NCBI GenBank assembly: GCA_018985235.1
Contig: JADGIG010000185.1
Location: forward strand, 1-13,589
Direction: 5' to 3'
DNA length: 13,589 nt
Source: Sanchytrium tribonematis
Lineage: Eukaryota; Sanchytriomycota; Sanchytriomycetes; Sanchytriales; Sanchytriaceae
Shown: piece after piece, positions 1 to 6,393 of the stretch
Layout of the letters: each line of letters starts with the position of its first letter
How positions within the stretch are numbered: the stretch's first letter is position 1
Program-made: the position numbers and the translations under genes
Notes under the pieces: model-generated
Databases searched by the model: none
What the model saw: the letters and a program-made list of their open reading frames with translations, nothing else
Told to the model about the DNA's origin: nothing

Positions 1-883
1 CTTCTAATCTTACTGCGTGATATTCCCCCAATCATCAAATTCACATGATTATTTGCTGAATCTACTTCTTTCTGTGCTTCCAGGCATGGTTTGTTGTAAT
101 CTTTAATGCAAACTTGAGTCGATTTACGCTTTCGCACAATCTTACATGTACCTTGTGCAATGAGATCGGGGCACAATGGTGGCACATTTTGATATGGATT
201 ACATTGACCTACAGGTGTTAAATAATCAATAGTAGTATTATAAAAACCTTTTCCTGTATTGATTGTATGAATTGCGGGTCCAATTTTACCTTTGCAATCA
301 AATTGAAAAACGCAATTCTGTTACGTTCATTATTTTTAGTAGCTAGATTCTTATTTGCAAGGTCTAATCTATCTTGTGCTGGTTTTACTTTATAACTATA
401 AAATCCACAACCAGCAGAAGCTCCAAGCAATGCAGTAATGGTGAAAGCGAGCCCGGATCGTTTTCTTTTTCGTCTTTTGTTCTGCATTTGAACTCGTGAG
501 TCATCACCTCTTGATTGACTTTCTAGATCTCTTTCTCTCTTCATAATTCGCATTCTTTTATTTCGTTCTTGTGGATTCTCCTGAGATTTTGCGGATCTCT
601 TTACTTCAATCAACACTGCCTCTAATGAATCTGTTTTTTTAATTGAAGATATCAATTCACCCAATACTTGTCTGGCACCAATTACAATGGGAGCATCATC
701 TCTACAACATGATTCATCAGTCTTTTGTTTCAGTTCACATGATTCAATTGCAGGTTGGTGAATTTTAACAAATCCCAATGCTTCATCGAAAGCCTCTTCA
801 ACTGTTGATGGCATTCTGGCATACAAAATGAATGTCAACAACATGTTTGACTCGGGGTTGACTTTGCAATATCCGTTTAGCAT
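1..883 (-). CDS. Partial single-pass membrane protein with Cys-rich segment, frameshifted, runs off left edge
   Basis: Not a family I recognise. The first reading frame runs from ATG 883 (or ATG 844) to a stop at 218-220. A second frame is open from about 320 to the window edge. Residues following ATG 844 (MLLTFILYA) resemble the start of the array proteins. The middle is charged, with a KR-rich stretch (KNKRRKRKR-like) directly before a hydrophobic segment SGLAFTITALLGASAGCGF that should span a membrane. The positive residues before it suggest the N-terminus is cytoplasmic and the C-terminal part lumenal or extracellular, although a signal peptide at 844 would argue otherwise. The second frame has spaced cysteines (FDCKGK, VGQCNPY, LCPDL, GTCKI, QVCIKD, KPCLE), as in an exported domain. 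The frame change maps to 220-320. It could be a base missing from the A5 run at 306-310, or a 35-nt GT..AG intron at 290-324. It lies 44 bp from the GST stop, on the same strand. Confidence 0.6.
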
Positions 884-922
884 CACGTTGATTTGATGAT
901 CCAATCAAATAGATGCAAATGA

Positions 923-928
923 TTTATT
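923..928 (-). terminator. Polyadenylation signal AATAAA overlapping the GST stop
   Basis: On the minus strand the GST stop TAA runs straight into ATAAA, so AATAAA begins on the last base of the stop codon. The next minus-strand gene can start 39 nt further on. Confidence 0.5.
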
Positions 929-1527
929 TAAGTTGTTTGATGTGCGTGAGTGATTGCAAATTGGTCTACATGTGTTGCATTCCATTCCATCACGCGTGGA
1001 TGTCCATGGACCATTTCATATACGCTATACAATACATCAAATTCCTTAAAATCAATCATCTCCAATTGACCATGAATGATCCAATACATAAAACAATAAA
1101 TAGAAATATCCGCAATAGTCAAATCACTATAAATATCCTTTAATTGTCTCGTATATTGATTCAATTGATGTATTTGTACTTTATTAAATGATTTCAATTG
1201 TTTATAATGACTCGTGATATCTTCAATTTGATCAATAATCCCATCTATAAATGCATTTGCAATATCATGAGATGCATCATGAGATGGGATTAAATGGGAT
1301 AATTGACCACAATATCGTAAAATAGCCAATGATTGACCAATGATGATGGATGAATTGATTTCTAATGTGGGTACTTGATAAAATGGGGTATTAGATTTTA
1401 AATGGGGCCATTCTTCTTTGGTCATTCTGTAATCTGTAAATGGGATATTAGATATATAGAGTGTGAGACGGATGGCTTCTGCTCTACCACGCATATTGGC
1501 ATATGTTAATTTTAAAGTGGGTGGCAT
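928..1527 (-). CDS. Glutathione S-transferase, sigma-like
   Basis: A 199-residue cytosolic GST that would conjugate glutathione to electrophiles or isomerise endogenous substrates as a dimer. The N-terminal thioredoxin-like domain (about residues 5-80) begins KLTYANMRGRAEAIRL, with Tyr9 in the place of the catalytic Tyr of alpha/mu/pi/sigma classes. It has the cis-proline loop QVPTLEI and the glutathione-binding QSLAILRY motif. The all-helical C-terminal domain carries DLTIADISIY, matching the conserved LTxAD helix-capping motif, and ends with a HPRVMEW helix. Length is normal for the family, although the loop before LTIAD is shorter than usual. The start is the ATG at 1527. It is divergently transcribed from array gene A across only 70 bp, so the two probably share promoter sequence. 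Class assignment is by motif only; the family call is firm. Confidence 0.93.
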   Translation of the reverse strand: MPPTLKLTYANMRGRAEAIRLTLYISNIPFTDYRMTKEEWPHLKSNTPFYQVPTLEINSSIIIGQSLAILRYCGQLSHLIPSHDASHDIANAFIDGIIDQIEDITSHYKQLKSFNKVQIHQLNQYTRQLKDIYSDLTIADISIYCFMYWIIHGQLEMIDFKEFDVLYSVYEMVHGHPRVMEWNATHVDQFAITHAHQTT

Positions 1528-1537
1528 TTATTTCAAA

Positions 1538-1550
1538 TGTTTCAAAAAAT
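1538..1550. promoter_or_regulatory. Shared 13-mer TGTTTCAAAAAAT, divergent GST/A promoter
   Basis: An exact 13-base word lying 47 nt before the ATG of gene A and 10 nt before the divergent GST start. The same word occurs before gene B and GMP synthase, and a shortened form before the tetraspan gene. A promoter element is an inference from recurrence only in intergenic DNA. Confidence 0.4.
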
Positions 1551-1577
1551 ATTTCAAAATTTGCCCACAGATCAACT

Positions 1578-1592
1578 GGAGCATACATCCCC
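1578..1592 (+). promoter_or_regulatory. Degenerate copy of array pre-ATG dyad element (gene A)
   Basis: GGAGCATACATCCCC, 5 nt before ATG 1598. The GGAG and CCCC halves align with the dyad elements of B, D, E and H, but the pairing is mostly lost here. The bases upstream of it (CACAGATCAACTGGAG) are identical to those upstream of gene B. Confidence 0.35.
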
Positions 1593-1597
1593 GTGTC

Positions 1598-2482
1598 ATG
1601 TTATTGCCAACGCTCTTTGCATTCCATTTAATATGCAACAATCAACTCATCAACCTAAAAAGAGATGAAAATTATAAACAAATCGACTATAAAATGAGAT
1701 TGTCTGAATCTCAATTGATTATTTCTTTTACACAATCCACCATTTCCATCCTTTTGATTCACATCGCTGGACAATATGCATTCCAAATTGTGCCAGATTA
1801 TCATGGTATCATTCAACATAAATCATTTGAAATACAAAGTATTCCATTGAAATGTACGATTCCAGAAATTGCACTTTTAGATGGTGTGACCACCACTGTA
1901 TCCATTTGTTCTCAACGGGCCATTGATAAAAATCAACAGTATGTCGATAGTTTAGTTGAATATACGATTGAACAGGAATCTGAAGATTATCAAGTAGAAG
2001 AAAAAAGTCATTTACTGCATATTTTGAATGATTCATCTATAAAGTCATGTCATATATTTGTTGTACCTGTTGAATTAACTGCCACCATACAAGCCAGTAC
2101 ACGAATTATTCCAAATGTGCAATTATTTGCGAAATATAAAAAGTTTCAGATTTCAAAGCAACTAGATCTATATGGGAATATTGACAGTGTACTTGATCTC
2201 AGAACCATTGAAATATATGCATTTATTGGTGGGTATATTGGAAATCAAGGGATTGTTGAAAATGCCATTTATATTGTGGCACGATTGGGTGAATATCACG
2301 CAGTAAGATTAGAAGATTGGATAAAATATGCATTCACGCTTGACAGCATCAATGGACTAGTACTGAGTGGTAGTGATAATCCAATAGGGGACCCATTTCC
2401 ATTATTTCCCACAAAACATGAAATTGAAAATGCAAATAGTCGTGAAATATACGCAGGTAGATTGAGAAGTCAATTTCAATAA
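1598..2482 (+). CDS. Array protein A, predicted secreted, unknown function
   Basis: 294 residues from ATG 1598 (MLLPTLFAFHLIC). An in-frame ATG 45 codons upstream overlaps the divergent GST coding sequence and is unlikely. The hydrophobic N-terminus (about residues 1-12) looks like a short signal peptide. It has exactly four cysteines: Cys13, Cys86 (PLKCTIP), Cys104 (SICSQR) and Cys151 (KSCHI). The N-terminal domain (about 25-110) is probably beta-rich. The C-terminal module (about 151-260) carries STRIIPNVQL, EIYAFIGGY, ENAIYIV, GEYHAV, DWIKY and LVLSGS. It ends FQ, as the paralogues do. From about residue 163 onward it is almost identical to B, but the centre is much more divergent. At 294 residues it is shorter than full-length siblings (341-345), mainly between Cys104 and Cys151. 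No enzymatic motif is visible. Confidence 0.85.
   Translation: MLLPTLFAFHLICNNQLINLKRDENYKQIDYKMRLSESQLIISFTQSTISILLIHIAGQYAFQIVPDYHGIIQHKSFEIQSIPLKCTIPEIALLDGVTTTVSICSQRAIDKNQQYVDSLVEYTIEQESEDYQVEEKSHLLHILNDSSIKSCHIFVVPVELTATIQASTRIIPNVQLFAKYKKFQISKQLDLYGNIDSVLDLRTIEIYAFIGGYIGNQGIVENAIYIVARLGEYHAVRLEDWIKYAFTLDSINGLVLSGSDNPIGDPFPLFPTKHEIENANSREIYAGRLRSQFQ
2088..2148 (+). repeat. 61-bp exact repeat with gene B (3219-3279), core of a longer duplicated tract
   Basis: These 61 bases are identical to 3219-3279. The similar tract extends roughly over 2081-2407 against 3211-3546, with a few substitutions and small length differences. It covers the C-terminal module of A and B. Confidence 0.85.
2283..2315 (+). 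repeat. 33-bp inverted repeat with window positions 1-33 (32/33 identical)
   Basis: The reverse complement of positions 1-33 matches this stretch of gene A with one mismatch, including 25 exact bases up to the window edge. Similarity probably continues outside the window. Here the sequence encodes the array motif LGEYHAVRLE; at the left edge the disrupted gene's current frame reads it differently. Confidence 0.8.
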
Positions 2483-2483
2483 A
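2478..2483 (+). terminator. AATAAA overlapping stop of gene A
   Basis: The terminal Gln codon CAA, the stop TAA and the next A together spell CAATAAA. The A mRNA could end shortly downstream, before the B leader at about 2547. Confidence 0.55.
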
Positions 2484-2549
2484 AGGTATTCTGTTGAAGG
2501 AAGTTTAATATAAAATGCATTACGATTTCTTTTCTGAATTGTCCATAAA

Positions 2550-2562
2550 TGTTTCAAAAAAT
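2550..2562 (+). promoter_or_regulatory. Shared 13-mer TGTTTCAAAAAAT upstream of gene B
   Basis: The second exact copy of this word, 43 nt before ATG 2606. The following leader is also conserved with gene A but differs by one base in length, so the upstream ATG inside this word is not kept in frame in both genes. That argues the region is non-coding leader. Confidence 0.4.
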
Positions 2563-2588
2563 CTCTCTTTTTTGCACACAGATCAACT

Positions 2589-2598
2589 GGAGGTCTCC
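2589..2598 (+). promoter_or_regulatory. Pre-ATG dyad element GGAGGTCTCC (gene B)
   Basis: A ten-base near-palindrome ending 7 nt before ATG 2606. It aligns with perfect dyads at the same place before D, E and H. Confidence 0.45.
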
Positions 2599-2605
2599 CC
2601 TTGTT

Positions 2606-3631
2606 ATGTTGTTGACAACGCTCTTTGCAATACATTTGAAATGCAACGATCACACTTTTGAAGTAGTTAGTTATCCATCTAATTATGTGGACGGTTACGA
2701 ATTGTTTTTATCAAAAGAAGGCGACAATCAATCAATCCGAATAAACTATGGACTGAAATCCGTAGCCACTATTCCCATTATTGATATTGCAGGTCATTTA
2801 TCATTTCAAATCACACCAAATAATTATGCCAACATCCAATCCAATTCATTTACAATTCAAAATCCCAAATTAAATTGCGAAATTCCAACTATAAAAATAA
2901 ATTCATATGGAAATAACTTTGCATTCATTTGCTCAGAAAGAAAGATGAAAAGAGCGGTAGGATTTGATCAAAGTACGTATTTTGATCAAATAATTGAATA
3001 TAAAGTTGGGAAATTTGACGATACAAGACCATTTGGGCAATTTTATGAGGATCAAACAAGAATCGGGTTTGCAATGGGAGATAAACCATCTGTTATAACC
3101 AATTCTAAGCAGGATTATTATATTTTATCCCATTTAATGAGTCAATCTGAGACGCAAACCAGCGTAAAATCATGCCATATTTACATTGTGCCTGATAGAT
3201 CAACTCAAACTGCCACCTTACAAGCCAGTACACGAATTATTCCAAATGTGCAATTATTTGCGAAATATAAAAAGTTTCAAATTTCAGAGCAACTTAATCA
3301 ATTTGGGAATATTATTAGTGTATTTAATCTCAGAACCATTGAAATATATGCATTTATTGGTGCATATGTTGGAAATCAAGGAATTGTTGAAAATGCTATT
3401 TATATTGTGGCACAATTGGGTGAATATTACATGATTAGATTAGAAGATTGGATAAAATATGCATTTACGCTTGACAGCATCAATGGACTAGTACTGAGTG
3501 GGAGCAGGAATCCAAAAGGGGACCCATTTCCATTATTTTCCACAAAACACAAGACTGAATCACATGATAATGGTAATCAAAAGACTAGATTAAGATTCTA
3601 TTCTGATCAATTGCGTATTGATTTTCAATAA
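2606..3631 (+). CDS. Array protein B, predicted secreted, unknown function
   Basis: 341 residues from ATG 2606 (MLLTTLFAIHLKC). An in-frame ATG at 2549 would add 19 residues, but family alignment and the leader conserved with gene A favour the inner start. It has exactly four cysteines: Cys13, Cys91 (LNCEIP), Cys109 (FICSER) and Cys190 (KSCHI). The N-terminal domain is about residues 25-115, followed by a variable linker (115-185). The C-terminal module (190-300) carries STRIIPNVQL, EIYAFIGAY, ENAIYIV, GEYYMI, DWIKY and LVLSGS. A basic tail of about 40 residues ends FQ. It is the best reference copy of the family: intact, full length and with minimal cysteines. Its C-terminal half and leader are nearly identical to A at the DNA level. 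It has no recognised catalytic motif. Secretion is inferred from the hydrophobic N-terminus and conserved paired cysteines. Confidence 0.87.
   Translation: MLLTTLFAIHLKCNDHTFEVVSYPSNYVDGYELFLSKEGDNQSIRINYGLKSVATIPIIDIAGHLSFQITPNNYANIQSNSFTIQNPKLNCEIPTIKINSYGNNFAFICSERKMKRAVGFDQSTYFDQIIEYKVGKFDDTRPFGQFYEDQTRIGFAMGDKPSVITNSKQDYYILSHLMSQSETQTSVKSCHIYIVPDRSTQTATLQASTRIIPNVQLFAKYKKFQISEQLNQFGNIISVFNLRTIEIYAFIGAYVGNQGIVENAIYIVAQLGEYYMIRLEDWIKYAFTLDSINGLVLSGSRNPKGDPFPLFSTKHKTESHDNGNQKTRLRFYSDQLRIDFQ
3219..3279 (+). repeat. Gene B copy of the 61-bp exact repeat
   Basis: The partner of 2088-2148. A second long identity further on encodes TLDSINGLVLSG in both genes. Confidence 0.85.
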
Positions 3632-3632
3632 A
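3627..3632 (+). terminator. AATAAA overlapping stop of gene B
   Basis: CAATAAA formed by terminal Gln codon, stop and next base. It is followed by an AT-rich 109-bp spacer that contains three CCAAT words on the plus strand. Confidence 0.55.
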
Positions 3633-3732
3633 TATTTTGTACCAGGCCAATTAATGCGACACCAATCAACTTAATTAAAATTAATAAAGAGTCCAATAAC
3701 AACCCCATGCAAGCACCATCAACCATTTAAAA

Positions 3733-3761
3733 TCACGACCATGTCACGACAATGTCACGAC
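3733..3761 (+). repeat. Three TCACGAC heptamers at 11-bp spacing
   Basis: TCACGAC starts at 3733, 3744 and 3755, giving about 2.6 copies of an 11-bp unit TCACGAC(C/A)ATG. The array ends 6 nt before ATG 3768. It creates two extra ATGs (3741 in frame, 3752 out of frame). It could be a helically phased binding site or a simple tandem slippage product. Confidence 0.6.
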
Positions 3762-3767
3762 TGCAGC

Positions 3768-4058
3768 ATGATCTTCGTTTTGATGATATTCTCTAAATTG
3801 CATTCTATTCAACACGAGTCAAGTATTGGCAAAAGTTGTGGTTTGAAATATGGCAAGTATAAATGCAAAGATTCAGTATGCAATAAAATGAGCAGATGTG
3901 AGGTATTTATTGGAAATAAAGTACATGGATGTCAAGCAAAGTTTAGTGGCGCCAGAATGTGTCATTTTGATACAGCACATTGTCCACAACATTTTATTAC
4001 TTGTGGGAATTGGGAGAGATTGACTAAATGTGAATCAAATGGAAGGTGTCATTTTTGA
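3768..4058 (+). CDS. Small Cys-rich predicted secreted protein
   Basis: 96 residues from ATG 3768 (MIFVLMIFSKLHSIQ), a hydrophobic start resembling those of its array neighbours. The in-frame ATG at 3741 would add MSRQCHDCS, but it lies inside an 11-bp tandem repeat and is less likely. The mature part has ten cysteines (residues 24, 33, 38, 44, 55, 65, 72, 79, 88, 94), an even number consistent with five disulfides and a compact extracellular fold. Basic residues are frequent. It lacks the C-terminal module of the array family, so it is not a member, despite sitting between B and D on the same strand. I recognise no named Cys-rich family in the spacing. It ends with TGA, not TAA, but the TGA runs into AATAAA. 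Confidence 0.7.
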   Translation: MIFVLMIFSKLHSIQHESSIGKSCGLKYGKYKCKDSVCNKMSRCEVFIGNKVHGCQAKFSGARMCHFDTAHCPQHFITCGNWERLTKCESNGRCHF

Positions 4059-4063
4059 ATAAA
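4058..4063 (+). terminator. AATAAA overlapping the TGA of the Cys-rich gene
   Basis: The last base of TGA is the first base of AATAAA. The overlap is kept even though a different stop codon is used, which suggests the RNA signal is selected. Confidence 0.5.
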
Positions 4064-4131
4064 TTGTAAATTCATGTCATTTTTCCTCCCTTTTGCACAT
4101 GATCTTTGTTAATTGGTTTCATGGTGTGATT

Positions 4132-4141
4132 GGAGATCTCC
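4132..4141 (+). promoter_or_regulatory. Pre-ATG dyad element GGAGATCTCC (gene D)
   Basis: A perfect ten-base palindrome ending 5 nt before ATG 4147. The following CTTGAAATGTT is shared with the gene H leader at 9164-9176 region. Confidence 0.5.
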
Positions 4142-4146
4142 TTGAA

Positions 4147-5183
4147 ATGTTGATTGTAATGATGACAATGATGGCGCATCAATTCTATTGTACGATTGGT
4201 GAGGATATTCAACACCTTTTAGAAAAAACGAAACCAATCACTTATGGCGAATATTTGGTGGAATTAAATGACCAACACATTCAAGTATTTGAATCTTCAT
4301 GCTTTCAATTATTCTGCATTGGCAAGAAATTGATCAAAACAATTAATATTTATGATGTTGAGGGTATCTTCCATTTCTTTGACGAAGAATCTAAATTAGA
4401 TCCTAGAATTATGATAGATGGCCCTAATAACTTTTTTAAAATCAAGAATATTGGATAACTTGTCATGCAAATGCACCAATTCAATATCGAGCATTGTGTT
4501 CTACTAGAAAGATAGATTCCAACAATGACCCAAAAGAGTCAAAGGTACAACAATATACAGCAGTACCTAAAGATTCTGATACGTTAAGAAATTATCCAAT
4601 TTCGTCTAATTATCCAATTTCTTCTCATCCACACGGTGTGAAAACTAAGTTGACAATGGGAGGTGCGTCTGTTGAATTGGATTCAGTGGAAAAACGCTAT
4701 GTTCTGATTCAAGAAACAACTGAATACACAAAAGTGTGTCATATTTTTGCATCGCTAGTGTTTCAAGACATCATGAATATATATGGATCTATTAGAACAA
4801 TTGATAGAGACAGAGATATTTATGGATTGATAAACGGTGAAATTGGGAGTGTAAAATTAAGTGGTCTTGGAAATGTGGCACAGTTAACCATTGGTGACAA
4901 TTCTATATATTTATTTCAAGGAGTTGAATTTGTGGAGGGACAATATGCAAACCTAGTGGCTAAAAATGTCATTTATGCCGTTACTAAAGTGGATGAATAT
5001 TATAAATTGCCTAATATTGGCAATCAGGTATATAATATTGAGAACTGGAAGTTTGGCGGGAGTCAAAAACTATTAAGAAAAGCCGCTGAGCGTATTTATC
5101 CAATAAAATACGAAATGAATGTCCCGGATGATTTCAAAAATAGTGATTATCCACTACTAGCATGGGTTGAATTCTATCAATAA
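4147..5183 (+). CDS. Array protein D, frameshifted by one missing base (possible pseudogene)
   Basis: Frame one runs from ATG 4147 (MLIVMMTMMAHQFYC) for 103 codons to TAA 4456-4458. The next frame is open from 4440 to the stop ending at 5183. Allowing one missing base, the product would be about 345 residues, matching B, E and G. The first part is closest to E (both have FYCTI, a G-x-Y motif, IQV and an extra Cys pair, here Cys52/Cys57). The second part starts ITCHANAP, equivalent to E's LICHANPP, and contains KVCHI, NVIYAV, DEYYKL and a terminal YQ. E has GGATTAA where D has GGATAA, so loss of one T at 4456 explains both the shift and the stop. The C-terminal module is degenerate: YAFIG is replaced and the SGN motif reads FGG. 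An 18-nt tandem duplication encodes NYPISS twice. Confidence 0.75.
4590..4625 (+). repeat. 18-nt tandem duplication in gene D
   Basis: Two 18-base units (4590-4607 and 4608-4625) with one mismatch encode NYPISS twice. The length is a multiple of three, so the frame is kept. Confidence 0.85.
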
Positions 5184-5184
5184 A
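5179..5184 (+). terminator. AATAAA overlapping stop of gene D
   Basis: CAATAAA again. It is only 21 nt from the start codon of gene E, so 3' processing of D and initiation of E nearly coincide. Confidence 0.55.
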
Positions 5185-5185
5185 A

Positions 5186-5197
5186 GGAGAAATCTCC
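5186..5197 (+). promoter_or_regulatory. Pre-ATG dyad element GGAGAAATCTCC (gene E)
   Basis: Five-base arms GGAGA/TCTCC around AA, 8 nt before ATG 5206. It fills most of the 22-bp gap between D and E, so it must act in a very short space. Confidence 0.5.
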
Positions 5198-5205
5198 CTG
5201 AAATC

Positions 5206-6234
5206 ATGATTGCCATTGTATTTGCTCATTCATTTTATTGTACCATTCAAGACCCTCTTACGAGTCCTGCCTCAAAAATCATGAAATATCAATTAAGTCC
5301 ATCTCATGAGATCCATCATGGTCAATATCAATTAAAAATAGAAGATCAAAAGATTCAAGTGTATCATAATGATTGTTTGTGGCTATTTCAATGTATGGGT
5401 GGTCGACTCATTGGAAATATACAGATTGATGAAAATGATAATGGATTGTCATTTGTGGATAAGTCATTTTTGTCTGATAAATTGAAAGTGAGTCAACATA
5501 AACTCAGTATTCGGCAAATCGGATTAATTTGTCATGCAAATCCACCCTATTTTTTGGAATGGATGTGCTCAAACAGAATACATTCAATAGATGGCAAATA
5601 CTCAGATTGGAACATTGAATATAAAAAATTTTCCATGCACCAGAATCCCTATGAAGAGTATAACTTCAAATGGACTACAAATGAGTTTGATTTGACACTT
5701 GATGTGAATAATCTAGAGACTAAATTAAATGATTTGAAGATTGTTGAAAATCGAATCATTTTAATGCATGAATCCCAATTCAGAAAATTGACTTGTCATA
5801 TTGGCTCGTTTGATAAAGATTCTTTTTTTTCTAGTTCTACGCGTGTGATTCCCATTAATCTCTATCTATTCGGAAGATGGAGACGTCGTACAATGAATAT
5901 TGCATTGGATAAATTTGGTAACTCAATATCACTTCAATCAGATGATAAAAGAAAATCGCTGTATGCATTTATTGGTGCGCAATTTGATGAGAAAGGAATG
6001 GCATCTAATGTTGTTTACATTGTTACAAAAAAGAATGAATATTATAAAATATCCATTCAACATTGGGAGCACTATGGCTTTAAAGTAGATGGATGGATTG
6101 TGAGTGGAAATGCATTACATGAAAATCATCAAAATGATAAATTGGGGTTAAAACAACTTAAATCAATCAAGTCATCTACTACATTTAATACAATTGAAGA
6201 ATGGATAGCGTATTTCAATAAAGTATTTCAATAA
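5206..6234 (+). CDS. Array protein E, predicted secreted, unknown function
   Basis: 342 residues from ATG 5206 (MIAIVFAHSFYC). Upstream the frame overlaps the end of gene D and has no ATG. The hydrophobic start is short, about 10 residues. Cysteines are at 12, 57, 63, 109 (LICHANPP), 121 (MCSNR) and 197 (LTCHI), i.e. the four family cysteines plus an extra Cys57/Cys63 pair shared with D. The C-terminal module has STRVIPINL, SLYAFIGAQF, NVVYIV, NEYYKI, HWEHYGFKVDGW and VSGN. The tail ends with an EEWIAYFNKVFQ helix-like segment, resembling F's EFATYLNHVFQ. E is the intact sister of the broken gene D and the best guide to D's missing base. No enzymatic motif is visible. Confidence 0.86.
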   Translation: MIAIVFAHSFYCTIQDPLTSPASKIMKYQLSPSHEIHHGQYQLKIEDQKIQVYHNDCLWLFQCMGGRLIGNIQIDENDNGLSFVDKSFLSDKLKVSQHKLSIRQIGLICHANPPYFLEWMCSNRIHSIDGKYSDWNIEYKKFSMHQNPYEEYNFKWTTNEFDLTLDVNNLETKLNDLKIVENRIILMHESQFRKLTCHIGSFDKDSFFSSSTRVIPINLYLFGRWRRRTMNIALDKFGNSISLQSDDKRKSLYAFIGAQFDEKGMASNVVYIVTKKNEYYKISIQHWEHYGFKVDGWIVSGNALHENHQNDKLGLKQLKSIKSSTTFNTIEEWIAYFNKVFQ

Positions 6235-6235
6235 A
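6230..6235 (+). terminator. AATAAA overlapping stop of gene E
   Basis: CAATAAA at the E stop, followed by a 159-bp spacer, one of the longer gaps in the array. Confidence 0.55.
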
Positions 6236-6246
6236 TGATCTATGAT

Positions 6247-6282
6247 GCCATATATCTGCCATTTATTTGCCATATTCGCCAT
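6247..6282 (+). promoter_or_regulatory. Four GCCAT words at 11, 11 and 9 bp spacing upstream of gene F
   Basis: GCCAT starts at 6247, 6258, 6269 and 6278, with a reverse copy (ATGGC) near 6336. The near-helical spacing suggests a multi-copy protein-binding site; this is inference only. Confidence 0.4.
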
Positions 6283-6366
6283 CCTTGATCACTCGGAGGC
6301 TATCCAAATGACAAACTATTCGTAATAGTCGTCATAATGGCAAATTGATAGCCCATTTTGACTATT

Positions 6367-6372
6367 TATAAA
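6367..6372 (+). promoter_or_regulatory. TATA-like TATAAA before gene F
   Basis: TTTATAAAGG places TATAAA 21 nt before ATG 6394. F is the array gene without a recognisable dyad element, so it may use a different core promoter. It is weak evidence in AT-rich DNA. Confidence 0.25.
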
Positions 6373-6393
6373 GGCATCCCATATCTACAACTC

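Noticed and set aside
913-1143. Plus-strand open frame opposite the GST
   Set aside because: Antisense shadow of a well-supported GST; no recognisable protein features.
1463-1597. Upstream in-frame extension of gene A
   Set aside because: It overlaps the divergent GST coding region, and the leader conserved with gene B differs by one base in length, so the frame is not maintained.
2402-2653. Minus-strand open frame across the A-B gap
   Set aside because: Antisense to the end of A, the leader and the start of B, all of which have better explanations.
2961-2990. Repeated TTTGATCAAA palindromes
   Set aside because: Lie inside gene B and encode a repeated FDQ motif; no sign of a DNA-level role.
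3186-3434. Alternative-frame open frame inside gene B
   Set aside because: Lies wholly inside the conserved C-terminal module in another frame.
5186-5189. GGAG as a bacterial ribosome binding site
   Set aside because: It is 16 nt from the ATG, too far for a Shine-Dalgarno; other genes in the window have none, and AATAAA signals indicate a eukaryote.
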